The translations under genes and the position numbers were made by a program. From assembly GCA_001767035.1 (NCBI GenBank), contig MEKR01000142.1:1-39813 (forward strand): a DNA stretch of 39,813 nucleotides. Direction: 5' to 3'. This document shows, piece by piece, positions 31,548 to 39,681 of the stretch; the first letter of the stretch is position 1; the number at the start of each line of letters is the position of its first letter. The stretch is from Acidobacteria bacterium RIFCSPLOWO2_02_FULL_61_28. Its GTDB lineage: Bacteria; Acidobacteriota; Terriglobia; 2-12-FULL-54-10. A model generated the notes under the pieces. The model ran no database searches. It saw nothing but the letters and a program-made list of their open reading frames with translations, and was not told the origin of the DNA.

Positions 31548-33167
31548 TCAGTACCTGTTTTCGGCGGCAGCGCCCGCCCCAAGCCACCGCGTAAATGTCT
31601 CCAAGGGGAAGCAGCGCTCCGACGCCGCGCCCGCCATGGAAGAGCCTGCCGGCAGCACCCACCAAAGCTCCCGCCGGGAACTTGCCGGCTGTCCCGAGGC
31701 GCCGGCGGGAAGCAACCGCTCTTCGTTTTCCAACCGCCGTCTCCACACTTCCGCCTCTCCAGGAACGGGTTGTTCTCCGCAAAGAGCAATCAGCAGAACA
31801 CAAGCAGTTTCGGGAGTATCCCGCCTGTTCCCGTGGAACCCGTAGCACCAAAATAACTCGATATTTCCGGACTGCTCGGAAGAAACCGCGCAGATTTCGG
31901 GCGGCTGGACGGGTCCGCCACTCCACTCCAAGTCCATCGGGAAACCTCGCTGGGGAAGCTCCAGAAGCCTCTGCCGGATCGAAATGGAAAGATCCGTCGC
32001 CCGGCGCCGCTCCCGCTTCTGCTCGACCCGAAGCAGGAGGGCCTGCAAGGCTCTGGCTTGCGCTCGTTGCGAGGGCGCGCCTTGCGATGCAGTGACCAAC
32101 CAAAGCCAATCCCACTGGACCGGCTCCAGTTGCGGCTGCGGGCCAAGCGGGGTATCCACGGCCCATTCTTCCGCCACCAAACCGTCCCAGACCCGCTGCG
32201 GGAAGGACGGAGTGGGTGACGGAAGGCCTGTCTTTGCGAGACCTTCCAAGAACCTTGCGACCGTGACCCGATCGCGGCGATCCGGAAGAGCCCGTTCGAA
32301 GCGCGCCGCCAACCAGTTCCCTAAAGCGCCTGCGGCAAGCTCCTGGATGTAGGTGCGTCCCAATTCTTCAAGAGTATTCAAGGCGTGCCCGTGAATCGCC
32401 GCCGCGTCAACCAACGAACCGATCAGCCAGGGAGACGTTCCGGTCACCTCCAGCCACGCCTCCCACGCCTCCGGCGAAAACGGGACTTCTGCCGTTCGGC
32501 ATTGCCGGTCCGCCTGGGCCAGGGCGTCTTCGAAGGAAAACGGTTCCAGGGGAGTAACCGGGAATGCCGCTTCTCCCGCCAGACGGCGCAGGAACGGTTG
32601 CCGCCCGCCGAGCAACCAGCTAAAGCCGGGCGACGCCAGCGCCGCAAAGATGGGAGACTGGCGGCCAAGTTCCTGGACCTCGTCAAGCAGCCAGCAGACG
32701 GGCCGCCTTTCGAGATGGGAAAATTGAGCCGGCAGGCTGGCTGCAAAAGCCATCTGGTACTCGGCCGGCAGTTCCAGGAAGGTTTGCGCCAGCTCCGTCA
32801 ATGAGAGCGGAAGCCCCGGCCGCTCCAATTCTCGTTCCAGGAGTGCTACCGGCTCGCCGAGCAACTCTTCCTGCCGCATCAGGAAGGCGCGGACTTGCTG
32901 GCAAAAGGAAGCGAAACAATGGCGCGCCTGCGCGGCTTCCTCCCGCTTGTCCCCGGATGCGTCGCCAATAGAGTCGCCAAAAGAATAAAGGAACGGAACC
33001 GGCCCCTCCGCTCGCGCGAACAACTGCGCATGGACCTGGCGGAGCAGGTCCGACTTCCCTTCCCCCCGCTTCCCCAGAACGACCGCTCGGAAATGAGACC
33101 CCTCGCGGGAAACCAATTCCGCCAGTCGTTCCGCCTGCCGTCGGGGCTGCTGGTACCGAGAATTCAT
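31548..33167 (-). CDS. P-loop ATPase of unknown function
   Basis: 539 residues. The Walker A motif GKRGEGKS is at 32-39, followed by DLLRQVHAQLF; Walker B is PVCWLLDEV near 156-164. Between them are two helical segments. FSWLLGGRQPFLRRLAG (about 182-198) and a PLEPFSFEDALAQ region resemble the 'archaeal-type' AAA/STAND ATPases that carry an LEPF motif. The C-terminal part after about residue 410 is a separate, arginine- and tryptophan-rich domain (DLEWSGG, IELFWCYGF, ELWWVLPAG) that I do not recognise. It lies between the CpsB-like phosphatase and the GGDEF gene on the same strand. It is not a BY-kinase: no tyrosine-rich tail or membrane helices are seen. Confidence 0.75.
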   Translation of the reverse strand: MNSRYQQPRRQAERLAELVSREGSHFRAVVLGKRGEGKSDLLRQVHAQLFARAEGPVPFLYSFGDSIGDASGDKREEAAQARHCFASFCQQVRAFLMRQEELLGEPVALLERELERPGLPLSLTELAQTFLELPAEYQMAFAASLPAQFSHLERRPVCWLLDEVQELGRQSPIFAALASPGFSWLLGGRQPFLRRLAGEAAFPVTPLEPFSFEDALAQADRQCRTAEVPFSPEAWEAWLEVTGTSPWLIGSLVDAAAIHGHALNTLEELGRTYIQELAAGALGNWLAARFERALPDRRDRVTVARFLEGLAKTGLPSPTPSFPQRVWDGLVAEEWAVDTPLGPQPQLEPVQWDWLWLVTASQGAPSQRAQARALQALLLRVEQKRERRRATDLSISIRQRLLELPQRGFPMDLEWSGGPVQPPEICAVSSEQSGNIELFWCYGFHGNRRDTPETACVLLIALCGEQPVPGEAEVWRRRLENEERLLPAGASGQPASSRRELWWVLPAGSSMAGAASERCFPLETFTRWLGAGAAAENRY

Positions 33168-33288
33168 AACGGCTACGATCTTCGTCCTCGAGCCGCCGGC
33201 CCTTCTACGCTCGGTCTGTTCGGGGGGATGCGATTTGGCTCGTCTCTTTATTTACCGCAAGGCTTGGAAGAAAACAAGCGGTTTCTTG

Positions 33289-34053
33289 TCAACGCTGAAA
33301 CGAGAACCAACGTCGAGGCCGGATCGCTTGCGGCTCCGGACGCCAGGGCAAGGGCTGGCCGTCCACGGCGGCGCGCGGATTGGCTTCCGCAAGAGCCTGC
33401 GCGGCCTCCTCGCCCCGGTCGGCGGCGATGGCGCGCCGGGCTTCGGATAGCAGCGGAGGACGCGAGGTCGTGTTGTGCGCATCGCTCGCGATGAAATGGA
33501 CCATGTTGTGTCGCAGCAGTTGCCAGGCGGACCGCTCGGCCCGCTTCCCGAACCGGCCGAGGAATGATCCCGCCGTCACCTGGACAAAGCATCCGGCTTC
33601 GACCCACTGCCTTACTTGCTCCGGGTTTGCCGACAGCATGGGGTTCCGCTCCGGATGCGTAATGATCGGAAGCAGCTTGCGGGCCAGCAGATCAAAAAAA
33701 ATCTGGTCCATGTGGGGCGGAATGCTGATGTCGGCAAACTCCACCAGCAAATACTGCCGCCCGTTGATGGTATAGCGGTCGGGACGCTGGCGCACGTCCT
33801 CCAGGTTCTCGTAGCTCAAATGGAAGTCGCAACCGAGCAGCAGGGTTAACGAATCCCCAATGATCGCTTGCAGCTCGTCCCGCTTGCGCTGGTTGATTTC
33901 GGGATCAAACTGGTAGCGGTAATTGGAATGCGGCGTGGCCACGATCTGCGTAATTCCGTCGGCCGCCGCCATCGCCGCCATTTCCCTGGAAACCAATTCC
34001 TCCGCCGCTCCGTCATCGAGCGCGGGCAGAATATGACAATGAATATCCACCAT
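33289..34053 (-). CDS. CpsB/CapC-family PHP-type tyrosine-protein phosphatase
   Basis: 254 residues. The family start MVDIHCHILPALDDGA places the first metal ligands H5 and H7. VATPHSNYRYQFDP, a GCDFHLSYENL block, LIEFADISIPPH-like text (VEFADISIPPH) and IITHPERNPML add further ligands, and HFIASDAHNTTSRPP is the last. Members remove phosphate from tyrosine kinases that control capsule and EPS length, so it fits the glycosyltransferase operon and the CpsB-like role. No BY-kinase gene is nearby. A promoter with almost no leader lies just upstream. Activity on tyrosine phosphate is inferred from family. Confidence 0.9.
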   Translation of the reverse strand: MVDIHCHILPALDDGAAEELVSREMAAMAAADGITQIVATPHSNYRYQFDPEINQRKRDELQAIIGDSLTLLLGCDFHLSYENLEDVRQRPDRYTINGRQYLLVEFADISIPPHMDQIFFDLLARKLLPIITHPERNPMLSANPEQVRQWVEAGCFVQVTAGSFLGRFGKRAERSAWQLLRHNMVHFIASDAHNTTSRPPLLSEARRAIAADRGEEAAQALAEANPRAAVDGQPLPWRPEPQAIRPRRWFSFQR

Positions 34054-34064
34054 GGCTGACTTTC

Positions 34065-34093
34065 AGAATATCGGCCAGCCGCACAACTGTCAA
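34065..34093 (-). promoter_or_regulatory. Promoter of the CpsB-like gene, almost leaderless
   Basis: On the minus strand TTGACA (34093-34088) is followed after 17 bp by TATTCT (34070-34065; four of six). The predicted transcript start near 34058 is only about five bases before the ATG at 34053, so the mRNA would have practically no leader. Confidence 0.6.
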
Positions 34094-34125
34094 TGAAATG
34101 TCATCCAAGCAAAGAATTGAGGGGC

Positions 34126-34172
34126 CAGGAGTCCGAAGGGGAGAAACGAATTGCGTTTTCTTCTGACTCCTG
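34126..34172. repeat. Inverted repeat CAGGAGTC ... GACTCCTG
   Basis: CAGGAGTC (34126-34133) pairs with GACTCCTG (34165-34172), and AAACG (34144-34148) with CGTTT (34154-34158), giving an interrupted hairpin in the region between divergent genes (34054-34352). The AGGAGTC words recur at 1506-1532 and near 29960. The rest of this region holds the CpsB-like promoter and a TATAGT -10-like box (34273-34278) before the HD-GYP gene. Confidence 0.6.
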
Positions 34173-34352
34173 ACTTCCCCGGCCCGGCGGAGCGCCTGGC
34201 GCGGGGCCGTGGCTGGCTTCTGGCTCCAATCGTCCCTTGCAAGAAACTCTGGAACGCCGCGCAGGAATCTAGTATAGTAGTGTTTAATTGACCAAGACTG
34301 TGGTATCCCCCGGAGGGGCGGCTGGGCTTCGGGTCCCGGCAGCCGGAAAACG

Positions 34353-36326
34353 ATGAGCACTGTGACAAAGCCTGAAGTCTTGGCCGGAAGCCGAAGAATC
34401 TACTGTCAAAAAGGCGAGGCCGCGGCATTTCTGGCTCGCCTGAATCCGCCGCTCGAAACCATCTCCCTGCCCCGAACCTTGCCGGCCGACGTAGCCAGCA
34501 CTTTCGTGGTCATCGGCGAGAACCCCTCGGTCTTTACTTCGGAACTCCGGGAAGCAATCGCACAGAATCGGGCGCGGCTGATCTATCTCCTCCCAGGGGA
34601 TTCGAGCCTCCCTCCGGAGGCGAGCGGCATCCCCGTGTTCAGTTTCCTGGCGCCACCGCTGCAGGCCGCCGTGGTGGAGAGTACGGTCAATGCGGCCTTT
34701 GAAAACCTGGCCCTGGCTCAGCGTCAGGCCCTCCTGGAACAGGAACTCCAAAGCGCCCGCTCCGAAATTGAAGAGCTGAACCAGATCGGCATCGCGCTCT
34801 CGACCCAGCGCGACACCGAATCGCTGCTCGATTTAATCCTCCTCAAAAGCCGCGAAATCACCACCAGCGACGCCGGGTCTCTCTACCTGGTCGAGGAAAC
34901 CGAGCAGGGCGAGAAGCGCCTGCGGTTCAAGCTCACGCAGAACGACAGCTTGAAGCTCCCCTTCACCGAGTTCACGATGCCGATCAATGCTTCGAGCATT
35001 GCCGGCTACGTGGCCCTCACGGGGGAGTCTCTGCATCTGGAGGACGTTTATCAGATTCCTCCCGCGCTTCCCTTCCACTTCAACCCGAAATTCGACCAGG
35101 AAAGCGGCTACCGCACCAAATCCATGCTGGTGGTCCCGATGAAGAATCCCCAGGGGGAGATCATCGGGGTGGTGCAGTTGATCAATTGCAAACGCGCCGG
35201 GCACCTGCACGTGGAGCGCCAGTCAGCGGATGCGGTGGTCATTCCGTACCCGGAGTCGCGCCGCGCCCTGGTCAGCTCGCTGGCCAGCCAGGCGGCCGTC
35301 GCCATTGAAAACAACCGCCTCTATGAAAGCATTGAGAAGTTGTTTGAGGGCTTTGTGAAAGCCTCGGTCGTGGCCATCGAGGCGCGGGACCCGACCACTT
35401 CCGGTCATTCCTTCCGCGTCGCGGACCTGACCGTCGGCCTGGCCGAAGCCGTGGACCGCAACGACTCGCCCGCTTTCCGCGGGATCAATTTCACCCGCAC
35501 GGAGATGAAGGAAATCCGGTACGCCTCGCTGCTGCACGACTTCGGCAAGGTCGGCGTCCGCGAAGAGGTTCTGGTCAAGGCCAAGAAGCTCTACCCGCTG
35601 CAAATTGATCTCGTGCGACAACGGTTCGACTTCATCCGCAAGGCGGTCCAGCAAGAGCACACGGAGCGCAAGCTGGCTTATCTGTTGGAGAAAGGGAGGG
35701 AGGAATTCCTCGCGTCGCAGGAGCAATTGGAACGCGACCTTGCGGAACGGCTGCGGGAGATGGACGAATTTCTGGAATTTGTCATGAAGTGCAACGAACC
35801 CACTGTCCTGCCCGAAGGCAACTTCCAGCGCCTGTTGGAATTGGGCGCCGCGCAATTCTTGGATTGGACCGGCCAGCCTCGCCCTTTGATTACTTCCGAT
35901 GAGGTGCGCCTGCTCTCGGTCCCCAAAGGAAGCCTGGACGACAGCGAGCGAAGGCAGATCGAATCGCACGTCATCCATAGCTTCAATTTCTTGAGTCAAA
36001 TCCCCTGGACGAAAGACATCAAGAACATTCCCACGATCGCCCGCGCCCACCACGAGAAGCTGAACGGAACCGGCTACCCGTACAAACTGGCGGCGGCGGA
36101 AATTCCCTTTCAGTCCAAAATGATGACGATTTCCGACATTTACGATGCGCTTTCGGCATCCGACCGGCCCTATAAGAAGGCGTTGCCGACCGAGCGCGCC
36201 CTGGATATCCTCAAGATGGAAGCCAACCAAACACTGCTTGACTCGGACCTGTTCCGCATCTTCCTGGAGGCCGAAATTTTTAAGCTCACCGCCAACTGGA
36301 AACACCCTGCTGGGTTTAATCTTTAG
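34353..36326 (+). CDS. GAF-HD-GYP protein, c-di-GMP phosphodiesterase, with a large insertion
   Basis: 657 residues. The first 120 residues have an alternating strand-helix pattern (STFVVIGENPSVF, RARLIYLLPGDSS) like a receiver-type fold, but the phospho-acceptor acid is not evident. A linker helix (LEQELQSARSEIEELN) leads to a GAF domain (about 150-325). The HD-GYP domain starts with SGHSFRVADL; the metal pair HD is in LLHDFGKVGV near 395 and the family motif HHEKLNGTGYP near 566. Between them are about 170 residues, far more than the usual 60, because a charged helical insertion (QEHTERKLAYLLEKGREEF...) is present. Expected to degrade c-di-GMP, opposing the GGDEF gene at 30438. Confidence 0.92.
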   Translation: MSTVTKPEVLAGSRRIYCQKGEAAAFLARLNPPLETISLPRTLPADVASTFVVIGENPSVFTSELREAIAQNRARLIYLLPGDSSLPPEASGIPVFSFLAPPLQAAVVESTVNAAFENLALAQRQALLEQELQSARSEIEELNQIGIALSTQRDTESLLDLILLKSREITTSDAGSLYLVEETEQGEKRLRFKLTQNDSLKLPFTEFTMPINASSIAGYVALTGESLHLEDVYQIPPALPFHFNPKFDQESGYRTKSMLVVPMKNPQGEIIGVVQLINCKRAGHLHVERQSADAVVIPYPESRRALVSSLASQAAVAIENNRLYESIEKLFEGFVKASVVAIEARDPTTSGHSFRVADLTVGLAEAVDRNDSPAFRGINFTRTEMKEIRYASLLHDFGKVGVREEVLVKAKKLYPLQIDLVRQRFDFIRKAVQQEHTERKLAYLLEKGREEFLASQEQLERDLAERLREMDEFLEFVMKCNEPTVLPEGNFQRLLELGAAQFLDWTGQPRPLITSDEVRLLSVPKGSLDDSERRQIESHVIHSFNFLSQIPWTKDIKNIPTIARAHHEKLNGTGYPYKLAAAEIPFQSKMMTISDIYDALSASDRPYKKALPTERALDILKMEANQTLLDSDLFRIFLEAEIFKLTANWKHPAGFNL

Positions 36327-36417
36327 CCCCCGCTGCGCCCAGAGGGACCCCGAGCCAAGTAGGAGCCAAAATCGAAACTTCCGTGTCAATACATTCGTCT
36401 AAATGAAAATACACTGC

Positions 36418-36426
36418 TGTTATAGA
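36418..36426 (+). promoter_or_regulatory. Possible extended -10 before the second receptor
   Basis: TGTTATAGA looks like an extended -10 (TATAGA, 36421-36426), but it overlaps the GAGGA ribosome site (36425-36429) of ATG 36437. If it is the promoter, translation would have to be leaderless or start at ATG 36503. Only one of the two readings can be right. Confidence 0.3.
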
Positions 36427-36436
36427 GGACGAAATA

Positions 36437-39346
36437 ATGCCAGCTCTCTTATCAGAATCGCGCAGCACGCCAACACCCCAGAACGCAAGGTACAGGACTG
36501 GGATGTTGTTTCTTCTCATCCTGTTGCTATCCCTTGGCAGCGCTCACGCGGCCCTTACGATAACGGGCCGTGTCCTGGATGCGGAGGGTGACGGCATCGC
36601 CGGAGCCGAAGTGACCGCCACTCTGCCGCCAGCCGACTTGGCGGCGACGGTCCTGACGGCACAGGATGGAACGTATACGTTGGAAGTGGATTCTCCAGGA
36701 ATCTACACCATTACCGTAAAGAAATCCGGATACCTGGACTTGGTCCGGGAGGGCGTAGCCGCCGAGGGGGAAGGCAACGGCCTTCCGTTGGACCTCCGGC
36801 TGCGGCCCGGTCAGGAACCGACGGTGGTGCAAGGAGTGGAGGAACTCAATCCCAACGTCTTCGTCGTCAAGCTCGACACCAATGAGATCACACGAGAACT
36901 CGAGCGCCGAGGCACGGATACGCTGTTCCTCCGGGAGTTTCACGCCCGCGAAAACTACTTCGGGGCGATTCATGGCTTCCCCTTGCGGAGGCTGGCGGTC
37001 GTTCGACCCCAACCGCTCCTTGCCGACTTGCATGGGACTCTGTATGCAAACCATCAGAATAGCGCCCTGAATGCCCGCTCGTTCTTCACGGTAGGCGACT
37101 TGCTGCCCTCCCGCCGGAATGATTACGGCGCTACGATCGGCGGCCCGATTCACAAAGAATCCCTGTCGTTCCATTTCGCCTGGAGCCAGATCCGCGAGAC
37201 CGGCTACGTGAACGGAAACATTCAAGCCCCGCTGGCGGAGGAGCGCTCGCCCCGTTCCGAAGATCCGGCCACAAACGCCGTGATCGCCGGGCTGCTGAAA
37301 GCATTCCCGGACGCACTTCCCAACTTGCCGCTTTCCAAAAGCCGCCGGCAGCTCAACACCAATGCATTGCGCTCCATTCGAAGCACGGCCTTCTCCACTC
37401 GGTTCGACTACCGCCCGCGGGAGGCGGATCAATTGGCCTTCGAGCAACGGTTTCTGGATTCCACCGAGGAGCCGTTCCAAATCGTGGTGGGACGGAATCC
37501 GGTAACCCTTTTGCAGCCCCAGAGCTTTCAGCTTACCCACCTCCACACGTTCTCCCCCCATACGCTTTCTCGCCTCTCCATCAACTTCGGCCGGCTCTCC
37601 GTCGGGTTGGACGTGACCAAAGAGTACCGAAACTTGCTGGCGCCCCTGGGAATCCAAGTAGTCCCGGAAGTTACTTTCGGGGGAGACTTGACCCAATTGG
37701 GTCCCGGTTCCAGCTACCCGCGACACCGCGTGGAAAACCGATTTTATCTCTCCCCCGAAATCAGCCAGATGCGCGGCAACCATTCCCTGGCAGCGGGATT
37801 CTATGTTGTGCGGCTGCAAACGAACGACTTGCAAAGCGACAACTCCCGCGGCAATTTCGCCTTCACACGAAACTTTGGCCGCTCCGCGGTCGAGAACTTC
37901 TTGTTGGGCCGTCCGACTTCCTTCACCATCACGGTGGGGAACCTCTACCGCGGCTTTCGGAACTGGGAAGGCGCTTTCTACTTCCATGACACCGTCCGCC
38001 TAAGCCCTCGCTGGACGCTTTCGCTGGGCCTGCGGTACGAATTGGTTACCGCGCCCACCGAGGTCAACAACCTCACGTCGGTCCCCTTCCGAACCGACGC
38101 CAATAACTTTGCTCCCCAGTTCGGTTTCGCCTGGAATCCGGGCGGGGGCAAGACCGTCGTGCGCGGCGGCTATGGGATCTCCTTCAGCTCCATCTTTCCG
38201 GTCCTGTACCAGCGGGCTCGCTTCAACCCGCCTGCCGTCAGCGTCATCTCCGTGGACAACCCGGACCTGCTCGATCCATTGCGAGGGATTGATCTGAGGG
38301 CTGCCGCCAGGCCCCGGTCTGCTTTGAACCTGCTCAGTCCGGACCTGGTGGCCCCCTATTCTCAGCTCTACAACTTTGGGATCGAGCGCACGGTGGCGGA
38401 CAACTTCCTTGTAAGGATCGGCTATATTGGAAGCCGGACGATCAAGCTGCCTACCCGAAATGTCTCGAACCGGGCAAGACCGGTTCCTGGAATCTGCCAG
38501 GAACGGGCAGGGATCCCCTACCTTTGGTGCGAGACCTCGACCATCAATCTTCGTCGCCCGGACCCCAGGTACCTGGAAGTCATCACCGTTGCAAACAGAA
38601 GCATCGGATACTTCGACGCCCTGCAACTCTCCGTGGATCAGCGGCTGACGAAAGGGTTGGTCTGGAACGCCCGGTACACCTTCAGCAAAGCGATCGGCAC
38701 GGGAGACACCTCCTTCAACCACATCGCGACAGGCTCCCATCTGAGCGGTATGGAAAACGACACCACAGGGGACCTCCGAGGTTTGGAGCGCTGGGACACT
38801 CCCCATGCACTGACCTTCGGGTACCGCTATGAGTTTCCCTGGTTCCGGCGCCGGGAGGGAATGAGATCGCTGCTCTTGGGGGGCTGGAGAATCTCCGGCA
38901 CGACCACACTTCGATCCGCCACGCCCCAGCACATGCACACCGGGTCGGATGCGCCGGGCTTTGGGAATGTGGATGGAGTGGCCGGAGACAGGCCGAATTT
39001 GCTCAATCCCGCCATCCTATGGAAGAGCCTGGATCACCCGGATCGAGTGGGGAACATTTTCCGCCCAGAATACTTTGACACCAATATTCCACCCGGAGGG
39101 CGCGGGAACCTGGGGTACCAAACCTTCCGCAATGACGGGATGCACAACTGGAATTTCGCCGCGGAAAAGGAGTTTCCCGTTCGGGAAGCGGCGGAGGTCC
39201 AGTTCCGCGCCGAATTCATCAACTTTTCCAATCATCCGCATTTCGACGAAGTCAACCACGATATCGCCTCCGAGAACTTCGCGACCATCACCAACACCGC
39301 CAATCGAGGACGGTTGGTTCAGCTTCTGCTGCGGCTGCGGTGGTAG
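36437..39346 (+). CDS. Oar-like outer-membrane protein, apparently lacking the plug domain
   Basis: 969 residues from ATG 36437 with a GAGGA site; ATG 36503 would start right at the signal peptide MLFLLILLLSLGSAHA. A carboxypeptidase-regulatory-like domain (about 42-125, TITGRVLDAEGDGIAGAEV) is followed by EELNPNVFVVKLDTNEITREL, and then, after only about 70 residues, by barrel-entry text (LNARSFFTVGDLLPSRRNDYGATIGGPI-type). The plug marks found in the other receptor (LDGVSN, RDLTQLSF) are missing. Barrel strands follow (RNHSLAAGF-like, WTLSLGLRYELVTAPT, VRGGYGISFSS) and the end is LVQLLLRLRW. Without a plug it could be a constitutive channel or use the 70-residue segment as a small gate. Substrate unknown. 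Confidence 0.85.
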   Translation: MPALLSESRSTPTPQNARYRTGMLFLLILLLSLGSAHAALTITGRVLDAEGDGIAGAEVTATLPPADLAATVLTAQDGTYTLEVDSPGIYTITVKKSGYLDLVREGVAAEGEGNGLPLDLRLRPGQEPTVVQGVEELNPNVFVVKLDTNEITRELERRGTDTLFLREFHARENYFGAIHGFPLRRLAVVRPQPLLADLHGTLYANHQNSALNARSFFTVGDLLPSRRNDYGATIGGPIHKESLSFHFAWSQIRETGYVNGNIQAPLAEERSPRSEDPATNAVIAGLLKAFPDALPNLPLSKSRRQLNTNALRSIRSTAFSTRFDYRPREADQLAFEQRFLDSTEEPFQIVVGRNPVTLLQPQSFQLTHLHTFSPHTLSRLSINFGRLSVGLDVTKEYRNLLAPLGIQVVPEVTFGGDLTQLGPGSSYPRHRVENRFYLSPEISQMRGNHSLAAGFYVVRLQTNDLQSDNSRGNFAFTRNFGRSAVENFLLGRPTSFTITVGNLYRGFRNWEGAFYFHDTVRLSPRWTLSLGLRYELVTAPTEVNNLTSVPFRTDANNFAPQFGFAWNPGGGKTVVRGGYGISFSSIFPVLYQRARFNPPAVSVISVDNPDLLDPLRGIDLRAAARPRSALNLLSPDLVAPYSQLYNFGIERTVADNFLVRIGYIGSRTIKLPTRNVSNRARPVPGICQERAGIPYLWCETSTINLRRPDPRYLEVITVANRSIGYFDALQLSVDQRLTKGLVWNARYTFSKAIGTGDTSFNHIATGSHLSGMENDTTGDLRGLERWDTPHALTFGYRYEFPWFRRREGMRSLLLGGWRISGTTTLRSATPQHMHTGSDAPGFGNVDGVAGDRPNLLNPAILWKSLDHPDRVGNIFRPEYFDTNIPPGGRGNLGYQTFRNDGMHNWNFAAEKEFPVREAAEVQFRAEFINFSNHPHFDEVNHDIASENFATITNTANRGRLVQLLLRLRW

Positions 39347-39423
39347 GGTTTGCCAGGACGCCGGAGGTTCTCCGTCTCCCGTCCCTACACCATTTTCAGG
39401 GTTGGTGTAGAGTACCTGGGGAC
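39347..39423. other. Short spacer with a weak hairpin
   Basis: CTACACC (39385-39391) and GGTGTAG (39404-39410) form a 7 bp stem with a 12-base loop after the receptor stop. There is no T-run, so a terminator role is doubtful. Confidence 0.3.
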
Positions 39424-39569
39424 GTCAGGGCACGACTTCAGTCGTGCCGGAGGGCGTGTCAAATCAACTCCTCTTCCTTACGGCTTCAGCCGCTGAGGGA
39501 CGTCCCTCAGGGGCTAAAGCCCAGCGGAAACGACGCGGCTTTTCGGCATGGCTGAAGCCATGCCCTGAC
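39424..39569. repeat. Hairpin element with CGTCAGGGCA ... TGCCCTGACG ends (copy 2)
   Basis: Ends CGTCAGGGCA and TGCCCTGACG are exact inverted repeats. Inside are GGCACGACT-TC-AGTCGTGCC (39429-39448), CGGCT-TC-AGCCG (39481-39492), a perfect 18 bp palindrome CTGAGGGACGTCCCTCAG (39493-39510), GGGCT-AA-AGCCC and GGCATGGCT-GA-AGCCATGCC (39545-39564). Same ends, two-base loops and inner GGGCT..AGCCC stem as copy 1 at 11455-11562. Confidence 0.75.
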
Positions 39570-39681
39570 GACTTTCATCCCTTATATATCAACAATGAGA
39601 ATGCCCCAGGACGCATCTCGCCGGAGGACACCCCTCCTCCACCGCGGTGATGGAGCCTCCTGCCCGGTCGGCCCGGTTGTC

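Noticed and set aside
35223-37987. Two long minus-strand open frames opposite the HD-GYP and second receptor genes
   Set aside because: Antisense shadows; no ribosome site and no recognisable domain, whereas the plus strand encodes clear families.
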